From an uncultured Hungatella sp. (lineage in GTDB: Bacteria > Bacillota > Clostridia > Lachnospirales > Lachnospiraceae), in assembly GCA_947089145.1 (NCBI GenBank), contig CAMUJH010000044.1, positions 1 to 33,958 on the forward strand: 33,958 nt of DNA. The letters are read 5' to 3'. The position numbers and the translations under genes were made by a program. The stretch's first letter is position 1; each line of letters begins with the position of its first letter. The notes under the pieces are model-generated. The model saw only the letters and a program-made list of their open reading frames with translations. It searched no databases and was not told where the DNA came from. Shown here in pieces: positions 21,858 to 30,548 of this stretch.

Positions 21858-24770
21858 ATGAGTTGTTGGGAGATTTTGGGGATTGAACAGACAGGGAATC
21901 AGGAAGCCATCCGGCAGGCATATTTGAACAAGCTTCCCAATTATCATCCGGAGGAGGACCCTAAGGGGTTTCAGATTCTCCGGACGGCCATGGAGGAAGC
22001 CATGAGGGAAGCCGCCGGGACAGGATGCAGGTCAGAAGAAGATGCGGGAAATGGCGGGATGACGGAAACAGATATGATGGACAGCCGCAGCATCCGCAGC
22101 TTTCTTAAAGAGGTTCAGGAAATTTATCAGGATTTTGGCAGACGGATTCAGCCGAATCAGTGGAAAAAACTTTTGTCCTGCGAAGTATGCCAGGATCTGG
22201 AGACTCAGAGAGAGGCAGGCTGGGCGCTGGCGGGATTTCTTATGAATCATTTCCATATACCTCATCAATGCTATCAGGTCATGGATCAGGTATTTGGATG
22301 GGCGGAAAACCAGGAGGAGCTGAAGACGCATTTTCCGGAGGGTTTTATCCGGTATCTTGCAGAGAGGATCGAGGAGGAAGACAGCCTTCGGTATGAAAAA
22401 ACTCCAATAAGAGAAGATTTTGACTATGACGCATTTTTTGAAGCGTATTTTGAACTTTCGTCTGCTTTGGGAGAAAAAGACAGGGAGCATGTGGAAGAGG
22501 CCCTTGAGAACATAGAGGAAATGGGCATGGAACATCCGGATCTTACAATTCTGAAAATCCGGCATGTTTCCATGATAAAGGGCATGGAGGAGCAGGCCTG
22601 GGAAATGGCAAGGCAGCTATATGAGACAGACAGGGAAAATAAGGCTTCCAGGTATTGGTATGTGCGGGCGGCCCTGGAGACAGCAAATTCCCCTGTTTCC
22701 CCTGATATCATGGAAAAAATCCTGGCGGATCTGATTGAGGAAGAGCCTGGAAACCCTGGCTTCTGGCAGTTGTTTGGCAGCTTTTTTAAGAAACAGAATC
22801 TTCTGCTTCAGGCTTTGCAGGCATTGCAGAGGGCTGACGAATGCGCCCAGGGAAGGTGGGATTATCTGGAGAAGGAGATTGAGGAGACAGCTTATGCGCT
22901 TACCAGACAGCTGGAGGAGGAGGGATTTGAGGACAGCTGGTCCATGGCCAATTTATGCTGGACTGCCTGCAGGTTTGACAAAGTGCGTCAGATTCTGGAG
23001 GGCATGGAACCGCCTGAGGGCGGCGAAAGGACCTGGCTGATGCTTATGGCTGGAAGCTGCCATAATCTGGAGGACTACAAGGCGGCTTTGGAATACCGGC
23101 AAAAAATATGGGATATCTATGAACCGGAAAAACGGCCTTTGGAGCTTTATATGGATCTGGCGGAAGATTATGGCCTTACAGGGCAGCGGGACAAGGCTCT
23201 TGAAATATATGGACAGGCTGCAGAGACATTTACAGAAAACGCAGAGGTGTATTACAGGCAGGCGAAACTTCTGGAAGAAGACGGACGCCAAAGAGAAGCG
23301 GCGCAGATGTGCAGCAAAGCCCTCAGCGTAGAATTTCACAGGGATGCGTTTAACCTGCGGCTGGAACTTCTCCTGGATATGGGAGAGTATGAACAGGCCA
23401 GAGAGGAGGCCGCGCAGGTAATGGAGCAGGGATACCGGCCCGCTCAGGTGCTTTTTGACTATGCCAGGGCTTTGCGGAAGCTGGAAGAGTATGAAGAGGC
23501 GGAAAAGGTGCTGAAAGAGCTTTATGACAGAACCGCAGGAGCAGAACTGGTATGTGAGGAGTATGCGTCTTTGCTCTATGACATGGATAAGCCCAAGGAA
23601 GCCCTTCCATGGATTGAGGAAGCCCTTGAGAAGCGGGAAACGCCCCGCAGGCTGTACATGAAGGCTGATTACCTCCATGATCTGGATCGGTTTGAGGAAG
23701 AAATAGGGATATATCGGAAGCTGGAAAGCCAGGGATTTGATGATTACTATGTGAAATACCGTTTGGGACGAGCTTTGGAGGAGATAGACTTATTTGAGGA
23801 GGCAGAGGCCAGTTTCCGGGCTTCTATAGAAAAAAGAGCGGATTACGGTTCGGCGTGGGACGGACTGGGTGACATTTTCCAGAAGCAGGGGAGGTGGCAG
23901 GAGGCTGTCACTGCCTATGAAGGCGGAATGGAGCTGGGACATCTGCAGGCGGTCAGGGATCTATGCCGTCTTCTGAAAAGGCTTCATGAGGATGACCGTG
24001 CCGTGGAGTGCATGGAAAAGGGGCTTAAGAAATGGCCGGAGGACGGAAGCCTTCTCATTCTGTACTCGGATATGCTGGTTCGAAAGAAAGATTATGAAAA
24101 AGCAGTGCGCTGCCTGAACCGATATATGGAGGTAAAGCCCTCCCAGACGGGCCGGGCATATCGGGAAATTGCCATGACCTATGAGAGGGCCAGGGACTTG
24201 GATAAGGCGGAGGAGTTTTATCAGAAGTCAGTGGATCACGAACCTGAAAATGCCAGGGCCTGGCGGCTTATGGGGAAGTTTTTGGCCAATGAAAAAAAGG
24301 ACCCCCAGAGGGCGCTGCCTTACCTGGAGAAAGCGGCAGAATTGGCTCCAGACAGTACATATGGATACATGAAGCTTGGGGAGGTGTATGAGGCCCTGGG
24401 CCGGCGGGAGGAGGCTTTGGACAGCTATGAGAAGTCTTTAGCCAATTACAGGACGGATATGGAGGAAGACCCAAAGGACTGCTGCAATTATGAAGGCATG
24501 GCGGATGTGCTGGTTCACCTGGGGAGGCTTGAGGAAGCTGAGGAGATGGCCCGGAAAGCAATTTCGCTGCAGGAGAGAGTATTTACATGCAGCTGTCCCT
24601 TCTGCTACGAGGCATATGAAGACTTGGCCAAGGCAGAGGAGAGAAAGGGAGAGCTGGATAAGGCATTGGAGTTTATGGAGATGGCTGGAAGGCTGGCCGT
24701 CACAGAGCATTATCCGGGAGAAATAGAGAGGCTGAAAAAGGCCATTGAGAGGAAGCAGGCGACGCAGTAA
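21858..24770 (+). CDS. Large TPR protein with an N-terminal degenerate J domain
   Basis: A 970-residue, probably cytosolic, scaffold-like protein; no signal peptide or membrane segment is visible. ATG 21858 follows AGAGGAGACGGG. Residues 1-50 look like the start of a J domain (CWEILGIEQTGNQEAIRQAYLNKLPNYHPEEDPKGFQ), but the essential HPD is HPE at residues 30-32, so stimulation of DnaK ATPase is doubtful. An acidic helical middle follows. From about residue 260 to 950 there is an extended array of degenerate tetratricopeptide repeats (for example ALEIYGQAAETFTENAEVYYRQAKLLEEDG and KAEEFYQKSVDHEPENARAWRLMGKFL), about 18 to 20 units. TPR arrays bind peptides or partner proteins. It is co-oriented with truA (48 bases apart) and ends at a hairpin. 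Specific function unknown. Confidence 0.85.
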   Translation: MSCWEILGIEQTGNQEAIRQAYLNKLPNYHPEEDPKGFQILRTAMEEAMREAAGTGCRSEEDAGNGGMTETDMMDSRSIRSFLKEVQEIYQDFGRRIQPNQWKKLLSCEVCQDLETQREAGWALAGFLMNHFHIPHQCYQVMDQVFGWAENQEELKTHFPEGFIRYLAERIEEEDSLRYEKTPIREDFDYDAFFEAYFELSSALGEKDREHVEEALENIEEMGMEHPDLTILKIRHVSMIKGMEEQAWEMARQLYETDRENKASRYWYVRAALETANSPVSPDIMEKILADLIEEEPGNPGFWQLFGSFFKKQNLLLQALQALQRADECAQGRWDYLEKEIEETAYALTRQLEEEGFEDSWSMANLCWTACRFDKVRQILEGMEPPEGGERTWLMLMAGSCHNLEDYKAALEYRQKIWDIYEPEKRPLELYMDLAEDYGLTGQRDKALEIYGQAAETFTENAEVYYRQAKLLEEDGRQREAAQMCSKALSVEFHRDAFNLRLELLLDMGEYEQAREEAAQVMEQGYRPAQVLFDYARALRKLEEYEEAEKVLKELYDRTAGAELVCEEYASLLYDMDKPKEALPWIEEALEKRETPRRLYMKADYLHDLDRFEEEIGIYRKLESQGFDDYYVKYRLGRALEEIDLFEEAEASFRASIEKRADYGSAWDGLGDIFQKQGRWQEAVTAYEGGMELGHLQAVRDLCRLLKRLHEDDRAVECMEKGLKKWPEDGSLLILYSDMLVRKKDYEKAVRCLNRYMEVKPSQTGRAYREIAMTYERARDLDKAEEFYQKSVDHEPENARAWRLMGKFLANEKKDPQRALPYLEKAAELAPDSTYGYMKLGEVYEALGRREEALDSYEKSLANYRTDMEEDPKDCCNYEGMADVLVHLGRLEEAEEMARKAISLQERVFTCSCPFCYEAYEDLAKAEERKGELDKALEFMEMAGRLAVTEHYPGEIERLKKAIERKQATQ

Positions 24771-24796
24771 CAAACAGGCGCGGCACAATTGAAGAG

Positions 24797-24838
24797 AGGA
24801 AGCACCGGATGACTGATTCCTGTCATTTGGCGCTTCCT
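24797..24838 (+). terminator. Hairpin terminator after the TPR gene
   Basis: AGGAAGC (24797-24803) pairs with GCTTCCT (24832-24838), continued by CC/GG after an A-C mismatch and an inner ATGAC/GTCAT stem. Only a weak T-rich tail follows. Confidence 0.6.
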
Positions 24839-24891
24839 TTGATTATGCAAATAAAAGAGGTGATCGTACAAATGAAATATAGGCTTGGCTA

Positions 24892-24921
24892 TTGATTTTG
24901 GCGGCAATGGTCAGGTATACT
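24892..24921 (+). promoter_or_regulatory. Sigma-A promoter for the nucleotidyltransferase-kinase pair
   Basis: TTGATT (24892-24897), an 18-base spacer and TATACT (24916-24921), with transcription expected near 24928. It lies after the TPR hairpin and before the AAAAGGAGGT ribosome binding site used by the ATG at 24972. Confidence 0.65.
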
Positions 24922-24971
24922 TAAAGGGTAAGAAAACAGTGCGGAACGGTGTCTTAAAAGGAGGTAATCTT

Positions 24972-25901
24972 ATGGGACGAAAGAAACCAGTATTGGTGGT
25001 TATGGCGGCAGGCATGGGGAGCCGCTACGGCGGGTTAAAGCAGATTGATCCGGTGGACGAGTATGGCAATATCATTATGGATTTTTCCATTTTTGATGCC
25101 AGGGAAGCCGGGTTTGAGAAGGTGGTTTTTATTATTAAAAAAGCCATTGAGAAGGAATTTAAGGAGAACGTAGGCAGCCGCATGGAGAAGCGGATCGAGA
25201 CGGAATATGTGTTCCAGGAACTGGACAAGCTGCCAAAAGGATTTGAGATTCCGGAGGGCAGGGTGAAGCCATGGGGCACAGGACATGCGATTTTGTGCTG
25301 CAGGGATGTGATCCAGGGACCATTTGCAGTTATTAATGCGGATGATTATTATGGGAAACAGGCATTTCAGGAGATGTATGGGCAGCTGACCGAACATGGG
25401 GATGATGAAAGATACCAGTACGCCATGGTAGGGTACCGGCTGAACAATACCATGACGGACAACGGGTATGTGGCCAGAGGCGTGTGCTCGATAGATGAAA
25501 GAGGGAAGCTGGTTGACATTCATGAGCGAACCAGGATTGAGAAACGGGGCAGGGACGGTGCATACACGGAGGACGACGGAGCTACCTGGGTTATGCTTCC
25601 CGGGGAGTCGGTAGTGTCCATGAATCTGTGGGGATTTACAGAGAGCATTTTTGGGGAGCTGGACAGGCGGTTCGGCGCCTTTTTGGAAAGGGAGCTTTCG
25701 GGGAACCCTTTGAAATGCGAGTATTTCCTGCCCTTTGTTGTGGATGAGATTTTGAAAGAGGATAAGGCGGAGGTTACGGTGCTGGAGAGCAGGGACCGGT
25801 GGTACGGCGTGACGTACAAGGAAGATAAAGAGGCTGTGGTAAAAGCTGTCAGGGAACTGAAGGATAAAGGGCTTTATCCGGAGAAATTGTGGGAGGATTA
25901 A
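24972..25901 (+). CDS. Sugar-phosphate nucleotidyltransferase
   Basis: A 309-residue cytosolic NTP-transferase-fold protein. ATG 24972 directly follows AAAAGGAGGTAATCTT; the frame is open back to 24885 without support, and that stretch contains the promoter. The N-terminal nucleotide-binding signature is VVMAAGMGSRYGGLKQIDPV (about residues 8-27). Further family-like segments are GTGHAILCCRDVI and the metal-site-like FAVINADDYYG. The kinase gene starts 1 base after its stop, so the pair is tightly coupled. By context it probably turns the HexNAc-1-phosphate made by the kinase into UDP-HexNAc (UTP-dependent), the role filled by a different uridylyltransferase in bifidobacterial lnp operons. 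The nucleotide and sugar specificity are inferred. Confidence 0.8.
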   Translation: MGRKKPVLVVMAAGMGSRYGGLKQIDPVDEYGNIIMDFSIFDAREAGFEKVVFIIKKAIEKEFKENVGSRMEKRIETEYVFQELDKLPKGFEIPEGRVKPWGTGHAILCCRDVIQGPFAVINADDYYGKQAFQEMYGQLTEHGDDERYQYAMVGYRLNNTMTDNGYVARGVCSIDERGKLVDIHERTRIEKRGRDGAYTEDDGATWVMLPGESVVSMNLWGFTESIFGELDRRFGAFLERELSGNPLKCEYFLPFVVDEILKEDKAEVTVLESRDRWYGVTYKEDKEAVVKAVRELKDKGLYPEKLWED

Positions 25902-25902
25902 C

Positions 25903-27015
25903 ATGGATATCAGCATAGAGAGAAGGATGGAGGCAGCAGAGGCATTTGCAGTACAGGGACAGGTAAAGTCCTGCCAGGTGTATGGAAGCGGACATATAAA
26001 CAACACATTCCTTCTGGTGTGCCAGGAAGAGGGAAAAGAGCGCTCCTATATCCTGCAGCAGATGAATCATGGTGTATTTAAGGACATTGAGGGGCTGATG
26101 CGCAACGTAAAGGGAGTGACCACGTTTTTGCGGCAGCAGATTGTGGAAAACCACGGGGACCCGGACAGGGAGACTCTGAACCTGATTCCCACAAAGGACG
26201 GGAAAGACTTTTACATAGACAGCCAGGGCAGTTTCTGGAGGGTATATCTGTTTATCGGCGGCGCTACCTGCTACAATCTGGTGGAGAAGCCGGAAGACTT
26301 CTATCAGAGCGGAAAGGCGTTCGGGCGGTTCCAGCGCCTGCTGGCGGACTTTCCGGCGGATGAGCTGACGGAAACCATTCCTGATTTCCACAATACGCCA
26401 GTGCGGTTTGACACGTTTCAGAGGGCGGTGGAAGAGGATGTTATGGGCCGGGCCCATGAGGTGCAGCGGGAGATCGCCTTTGTCAGGGAGAGGCAGGAGG
26501 AGATGGGGCTTGCCTTGAGGCTTAAGGCCGAGGGAAGACTTCCGGTGCGGGTAAGCCACAATGATACCAAGCTGAATAACATCATGATTGATGATGAAAC
26601 CGGGCAGGCCCTGTGCATTATTGATTTGGATACCATCATGCCGGGATTTTCGATCTTTGATTATGGGGATTCCATACGGTTTGGGGCTAACACGGCTGAG
26701 GAGGACGAGAAGGATCTGTCAAAGGTTTCTTTGTCGCTGCCCCTTTTTGAGATTTATACAAAAGGTTTTCTGGAGGGCAGCCAGGGCAGGCTGACCGAGA
26801 CAGAGATAGAGCTTCTTCCCTATGGGGCCAAGATGATGACCCTGGAGTGCGGGATGCGGTTTTTGACGGATTATCTCCAGGGCGACGTGTATTTTCATAC
26901 CAGCAGGACAGGGCATAATCTGGATCGGTGCCGGACTCAGTTTGCCCTGGTTGCAGATATGGAGAGAAAGTGGGCTGACATGAAAGAGATTGTGAAAAAA
27001 TATCAGGGCTCATAG
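25903..27015 (+). CDS. nahK: N-acetylhexosamine 1-kinase-like phosphotransferase (NahK/LnpB family)
   Basis: A 370-residue kinase of the aminoglycoside-phosphotransferase fold. NahK phosphorylates GlcNAc or GalNAc at C1 with ATP in the lacto-N-biose pathway. The N-lobe has GSGHINNTFLL (nucleotide loop-like). The catalytic loop is VSHNDTKLNNIMID (H219, N220, D221) and the metal-binding IDLDTIMPG follows (D241, D243). The length is close to bifidobacterial NahK. It starts 1 base after the nucleotidyltransferase. Its last 13 bases overlap the convergent AraC gene. Assignment rests on the whole fold, these motifs and the neighbouring GH112 phosphorylase; a kinase for another sugar or amino-alcohol is the main alternative. 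Confidence 0.8.
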   Translation: MDISIERRMEAAEAFAVQGQVKSCQVYGSGHINNTFLLVCQEEGKERSYILQQMNHGVFKDIEGLMRNVKGVTTFLRQQIVENHGDPDRETLNLIPTKDGKDFYIDSQGSFWRVYLFIGGATCYNLVEKPEDFYQSGKAFGRFQRLLADFPADELTETIPDFHNTPVRFDTFQRAVEEDVMGRAHEVQREIAFVRERQEEMGLALRLKAEGRLPVRVSHNDTKLNNIMIDDETGQALCIIDLDTIMPGFSIFDYGDSIRFGANTAEEDEKDLSKVSLSLPLFEIYTKGFLEGSQGRLTETEIELLPYGAKMMTLECGMRFLTDYLQGDVYFHTSRTGHNLDRCRTQFALVADMERKWADMKEIVKKYQGS

Positions 27016-27929
27016 CCGCCGGGAGAGCTTCTCTTTTCTGACAAAAGGCGGATGGAAGATGCATACTCTGACGGGGTCATGTGGGTGATTTTTTTGAACT
27101 GTCTGGAAAAATAGTGGACGGATGTGTAGCCAAGGCGGTCGGATATCTGGGTGAAGTTCAGCTGATTGGTGCGTATCAGCTCTTTGGCGGTGTTAATTTT
27201 CATCAGGGTAAAAAACTCCATGACGCCGCAGCCGTGAAGCTCCTGAAACAGCTTCTGCAGCCGGGAGCGGCTGATAAGGGTGCTTTTGCAGATGATCTCA
27301 ATGGTGAGCTGTTCGTGGACGTGCTCTTCCATGTAGCGGATAATGCGGTTATACGTTTCGTTAGGGCGTCCTAAACGGGGGCGTCCAAGAGAATGGGCGG
27401 GAACCGGCAGCGGGTTGGCAAAGTAACGGCGGTACAGGTGAATGAGAAGCTCTTCTAAGTAATTGCTGATAAGCTGTTCGGCTCCAAAGCCCGGGGAGGC
27501 GGTGTTGCGGACAAGCTCTTCCTGATAAGGGTCATCCAGGCGGCCGGAAAACGCATGGCGGGCTTCAATGATGATTTGGGCCAGCAAGGCATTTTCCGGT
27601 TCCTGGACCGTGAGTATCTGGCTGCGAAACGCATCCATATAGGGGGAAGAGCACTGAAATGCAATAACCACAAGGCTGGGAGCGCTGCGGCCGTTGGTAA
27701 TGACATTATGAAATTCGTTGGGCTGGTGGAAAATAATGCTGCCTCGCTTTAGGGTGTGGCGCTCTTGTCCGGCTACTGCGTCGATTTCGCCTTTGTCTAC
27801 ACAGAGCAGCTCCCAAAAGTCGTGGCTTTCACCTGGAAAGGTGAAATCACTCATGTAATCGAAGTAATGGATAGAAATAACGCTGCGGATAGAAAAGGCA
27901 GTCCGCAGGGTGGTGCTTTTGTATGACAT
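27003..27929 (-). CDS. AraC-family transcriptional regulator
   Basis: A 308-residue regulator on the minus strand. The start is the ATG at 27929-27927 with GGAGG 6 bases upstream. Residues 1 to about 150 form a cupin-like sensing domain (WELLCVDKGEIDAV, RGSIIFHQPNEFHNV). The C-terminal 100 residues contain the two helix-turn-helix motifs of AraC proteins (QLTIEIICKSTLISRSRLQKLF and FTQISDRLGYTSVHYFSRQFK), ending MTPSEYASS. It is divergent from the GH112 gene and convergent with the kinase gene, overlapping it by 13 bases, so it most likely controls the phosphorylase/transport genes in response to the disaccharide or a product. Whether it activates or represses cannot be read from the sequence. 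Confidence 0.9.
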   Translation of the reverse strand: MSYKSTTLRTAFSIRSVISIHYFDYMSDFTFPGESHDFWELLCVDKGEIDAVAGQERHTLKRGSIIFHQPNEFHNVITNGRSAPSLVVIAFQCSSPYMDAFRSQILTVQEPENALLAQIIIEARHAFSGRLDDPYQEELVRNTASPGFGAEQLISNYLEELLIHLYRRYFANPLPVPAHSLGRPRLGRPNETYNRIIRYMEEHVHEQLTIEIICKSTLISRSRLQKLFQELHGCGVMEFFTLMKINTAKELIRTNQLNFTQISDRLGYTSVHYFSRQFKKITHMTPSEYASSIRLLSEKRSSPGGYEP

Positions 27930-27943
27930 GGCATGCCTCCGTG

Positions 27944-28032
27944 CTAGAGCGTGTTTGAAAATTTATTCGGGCCAAATCTCCCACAAACTGTGACGCACAT
28001 CTGACGGTAAGCAATTTTCAAACACGCTCTAG
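27944..28032. repeat. 89-bp palindromic repeat between araC-type gene and GH112 gene
   Basis: Perfect 20-bp inverted arms (27944-27963 beginning CTAGAGCGTGTTTG, and 28013-28032) flank a 49-base centre that holds a small CACA-AAC-TGTG hairpin. A 3-base GTG flanks both ends. The arm is shared with the imperfect palindrome at 1002-1079. It begins right behind the araC-type ribosome binding site, so it would lie in that gene's leader or promoter. Confidence 0.8.
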
Positions 28033-28154
28033 GTGATATGGTACAACTGCTGGTTCTATAGTGGGAGTATAACATGACGGCAGGGGGAATGCAAGGGCTG
28101 CCCCAGTGATGGGAAAGACGGAGAAAAATACAAATGTACAGAAAGGGGACTTTT

Positions 28155-30317
28155 ATGGCAAAGACTAAGGGGCGGGTTACGCTGCCCAGTGAGGCGGATT
28201 TTCTGGAGGAGACAAAAGAGATAATGGGGCGCTGGGGAGCGGATGCTCTCAGGGACAGCGACGGAACCAAGCTTCCCCAGGAGATTAAGGATCTGGATGC
28301 TGCGATCTACACCACGTATTTTGTGGCCAGAGGACACAATGAATTTGCAAAGGAGCACATGGAGGAGTGCCAGCAGATGTATCTGATGAGCCGGCGGGTG
28401 ACAGCTGTGGACTCTGCGGCGGAGATCCCTTTTATGGAAGGGTATTTCCGGCAGCAGGTAGTGCCGGACTATGTCCATGACTGTAAGCGCTGGTGGGAAG
28501 TCATGGACAGAACCACGGGGGAAGCCGTGGATCAGGACGGCTGGGATGTGGACAGAGAAAGGAATGTGGTGACAGTTAAGGAGGCGGCGGCTTTTCATGA
28601 GTATACGGTGTCCTTTTTGGCCTATGCCGTCTGGGACCCTACCCAGATGTACAACCACATTACCAATAACTGGGGAGACAAGCCTCACGAGATCCCCTTT
28701 GACGTGCGTCAGCCGGCTTCAGGGGCATTTGCAAAGGAATATCTGGTACAGTGGCTAAGGGATAATCCCGACACGGATGTGGTGCGCTTTACCACGTTTT
28801 TCTACCATTTTACCCTGGTGTTTAATGATAAGGCCAAGGAAAAATTTGTGGACTGGTTCGGATATGGGGCTACCGTGTCTGTAAAGGCTCTGGAGGAATT
28901 TGAGCAGGAATACGGCTACAGGCTGCGGCCAGAGGACATCGTGGACAACGGGTACTACAATTCCACGTTCCGGGTTCCCACCAGACACTATCTGGACTAT
29001 ATGGATTTTATTCAAAGATTTGTAGCCGCAAAGGCTAAGGAGCTGGTGGATCTGGTTCATGAGGCAGGACGGGAAGCCATGATGTTTTTAGGCGATAACT
29101 GGATCGGCACAGAGCCTTACGGCAGATATTTTCCGCAGATTGGCCTTGACGCGGTGGTGGGAAGCGTAGGCGGCGGGGCTACCTTGCGGCTGATCTCCGA
29201 TATTCCAGGAGTAAAGTATACAGAGGGCCGTTTTTTGCCCTACTTTTTCCCGGATACCTTTTATGAGGGGAATGACCCTTGCGTGGAAGCCAGGGAGAAC
29301 TGGCTTGGGGCCAGGCGGGCTCTCATGCGCAAGCCGGTGGACAGGATCGGGTACGGCGGGTATTTGAGCCTGGCATATAAATTTCCTGAATTTGTCAATT
29401 ATATTGAGCAGGTTACAGATGAATTCCGGGAGATCTATGAAAACATAGGCAAAAGCCGCCCCTACTGCGGGTTAAAGGTGGCCGTTCTCAACTGCTGGGG
29501 GCAGATCAGGGCATGGCAGTCTTTCATGGTGGCTCATGCCCTGTGGTACAAGCAGACATACTCCTATTTCGGGATGCTGGAGTCTTTAAGCGGAGCCAGC
29601 GTAGATGTAGCATTTCTAAGCTTTGATGATATCAGGGAAAAAGGCATCCCTGGGGATGTTGATGTTATCATCAATGCAGGGGCGGCACAGACAGCTTTTT
29701 CCGGCGGGGAGCAGTGGCTGGATGCAAAGATTGTGACAGCCATACGAAAGTTTGTCTATGACGGCGGCGGATTCGTAGGGATCGGGGAGCCGTCGGCAGT
29801 CCATGGGGGCGGACGCTTTTTTCAGCTGGCCGATGTGCTGGGGGTTGATAAAGAGCTGGGGTTCAGCCTTTCCACGGATAAATATTTTAATAAGGAAATG
29901 GAAAACCATTTTCTGAAAGAGGACAGGAAGGCGGCATTTGACTTTGGAGAGAGCGTGCAGAATGTCTATGCGCTGTCGGAAGATACAGAAATTGCAGAGT
30001 ATTCCAACGGGGAGGTTCATGTCAGCGGCCATAAATATGGAAAAGGCCGGGGAGTCTATATTGCGGGGCTTCCTTACAGCTATGAGAATACCAGGCTTCT
30101 GATACGCAGCCTGTATTACAGCGCAGGGCGGGAGCAGGAGATGAAGCGTTGGTTTGCGGACAACCTGCTTTGCGAAGTCCACGCGTATCCGGAAACGGGA
30201 AAGTATGCAGTTGTAAATAATTCGCAGGAAGCCCAGGACACTGCGGTCTACGACGGTGAGGGGAATGCCAACCAGTTTCGCCTTGAAGGGGGCCAGATAC
30301 TCTGGAGAAATATATGA
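28155..30317 (+). CDS. lnpA: GH112 1,3-beta-galactosyl-N-acetylhexosamine phosphorylase
   Basis: A 720-residue cytosolic phosphorylase that splits galacto-N-biose or lacto-N-biose with phosphate to alpha-Gal-1-P and HexNAc. ATG 28155 follows AAAGGGGA; an upstream in-frame ATG (28134) would add 7 residues. The N-terminus (GRVTLPSEADFLEETKEI...WGADALRDSDGT) closely resembles bifidobacterial LnpA. D314 in FLGDNWIGTEPYG is in the place of the general acid reported for the Bifidobacterium longum enzyme (D313). A TIM-barrel-like core is followed by a Rossmann-like region with INAGAAQTAFSGG. There is no signal peptide, consistent with import of intact disaccharide. GH112 also includes galactosyl-rhamnose phosphorylases, but the nahK-like neighbour favours HexNAc substrates. 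Confidence 0.92.
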   Translation: MAKTKGRVTLPSEADFLEETKEIMGRWGADALRDSDGTKLPQEIKDLDAAIYTTYFVARGHNEFAKEHMEECQQMYLMSRRVTAVDSAAEIPFMEGYFRQQVVPDYVHDCKRWWEVMDRTTGEAVDQDGWDVDRERNVVTVKEAAAFHEYTVSFLAYAVWDPTQMYNHITNNWGDKPHEIPFDVRQPASGAFAKEYLVQWLRDNPDTDVVRFTTFFYHFTLVFNDKAKEKFVDWFGYGATVSVKALEEFEQEYGYRLRPEDIVDNGYYNSTFRVPTRHYLDYMDFIQRFVAAKAKELVDLVHEAGREAMMFLGDNWIGTEPYGRYFPQIGLDAVVGSVGGGATLRLISDIPGVKYTEGRFLPYFFPDTFYEGNDPCVEARENWLGARRALMRKPVDRIGYGGYLSLAYKFPEFVNYIEQVTDEFREIYENIGKSRPYCGLKVAVLNCWGQIRAWQSFMVAHALWYKQTYSYFGMLESLSGASVDVAFLSFDDIREKGIPGDVDVIINAGAAQTAFSGGEQWLDAKIVTAIRKFVYDGGGFVGIGEPSAVHGGGRFFQLADVLGVDKELGFSLSTDKYFNKEMENHFLKEDRKAAFDFGESVQNVYALSEDTEIAEYSNGEVHVSGHKYGKGRGVYIAGLPYSYENTRLLIRSLYYSAGREQEMKRWFADNLLCEVHAYPETGKYAVVNNSQEAQDTAVYDGEGNANQFRLEGGQILWRNI

Positions 30318-30353
30318 GGCCGCCTGGATTGGCAAAAATCAGGATTTTGAGTA

Positions 30354-30381
30354 TTGACAGAGAAAAAAACTTGGTTAAAAT
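30354..30381 (+). promoter_or_regulatory. Sigma-A promoter for the ABC importer genes
   Basis: TTGACA (30354-30359), a 16-base spacer and TAAAAT (30376-30381). The leader to the ATG at 30549 would be about 160 bases. This lets the importer be expressed apart from the phosphorylase. A second TATACT box lies at 30491-30496 without a clear -35. Confidence 0.7.
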
Positions 30382-30548
30382 GGACATTGTATCTGGTGGT
30401 AAATGAAAACATCTATGCAGAATGACCATAAATATCTGATTGTACAAATATAAGGGCTGATCATGCAAATATTTTTCTGTGCACTTTTACTATACTAAAT
30501 GTATAAGAAGCAGGAGTTAAAGCAGCGAGAAAGAGGAGGATTTTATTT

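Noticed and set aside
22953-23678. 241-codon minus-strand frame inside the TPR gene
   Set aside because: It is fully antisense to a well-supported coding sequence and has no start signal; a codon shadow.
25035-26006. 323-codon minus-strand frame across the nucleotidyltransferase gene
   Set aside because: Antisense to a gene with clear catalytic motifs, with no ribosome binding site; a codon shadow.
28033-28154. Promoter for the GH112 gene (TATAAC at 28068)
   Set aside because: No acceptable -35 lies at the right distance. An activator-dependent promoter is possible but not supported well enough to list.
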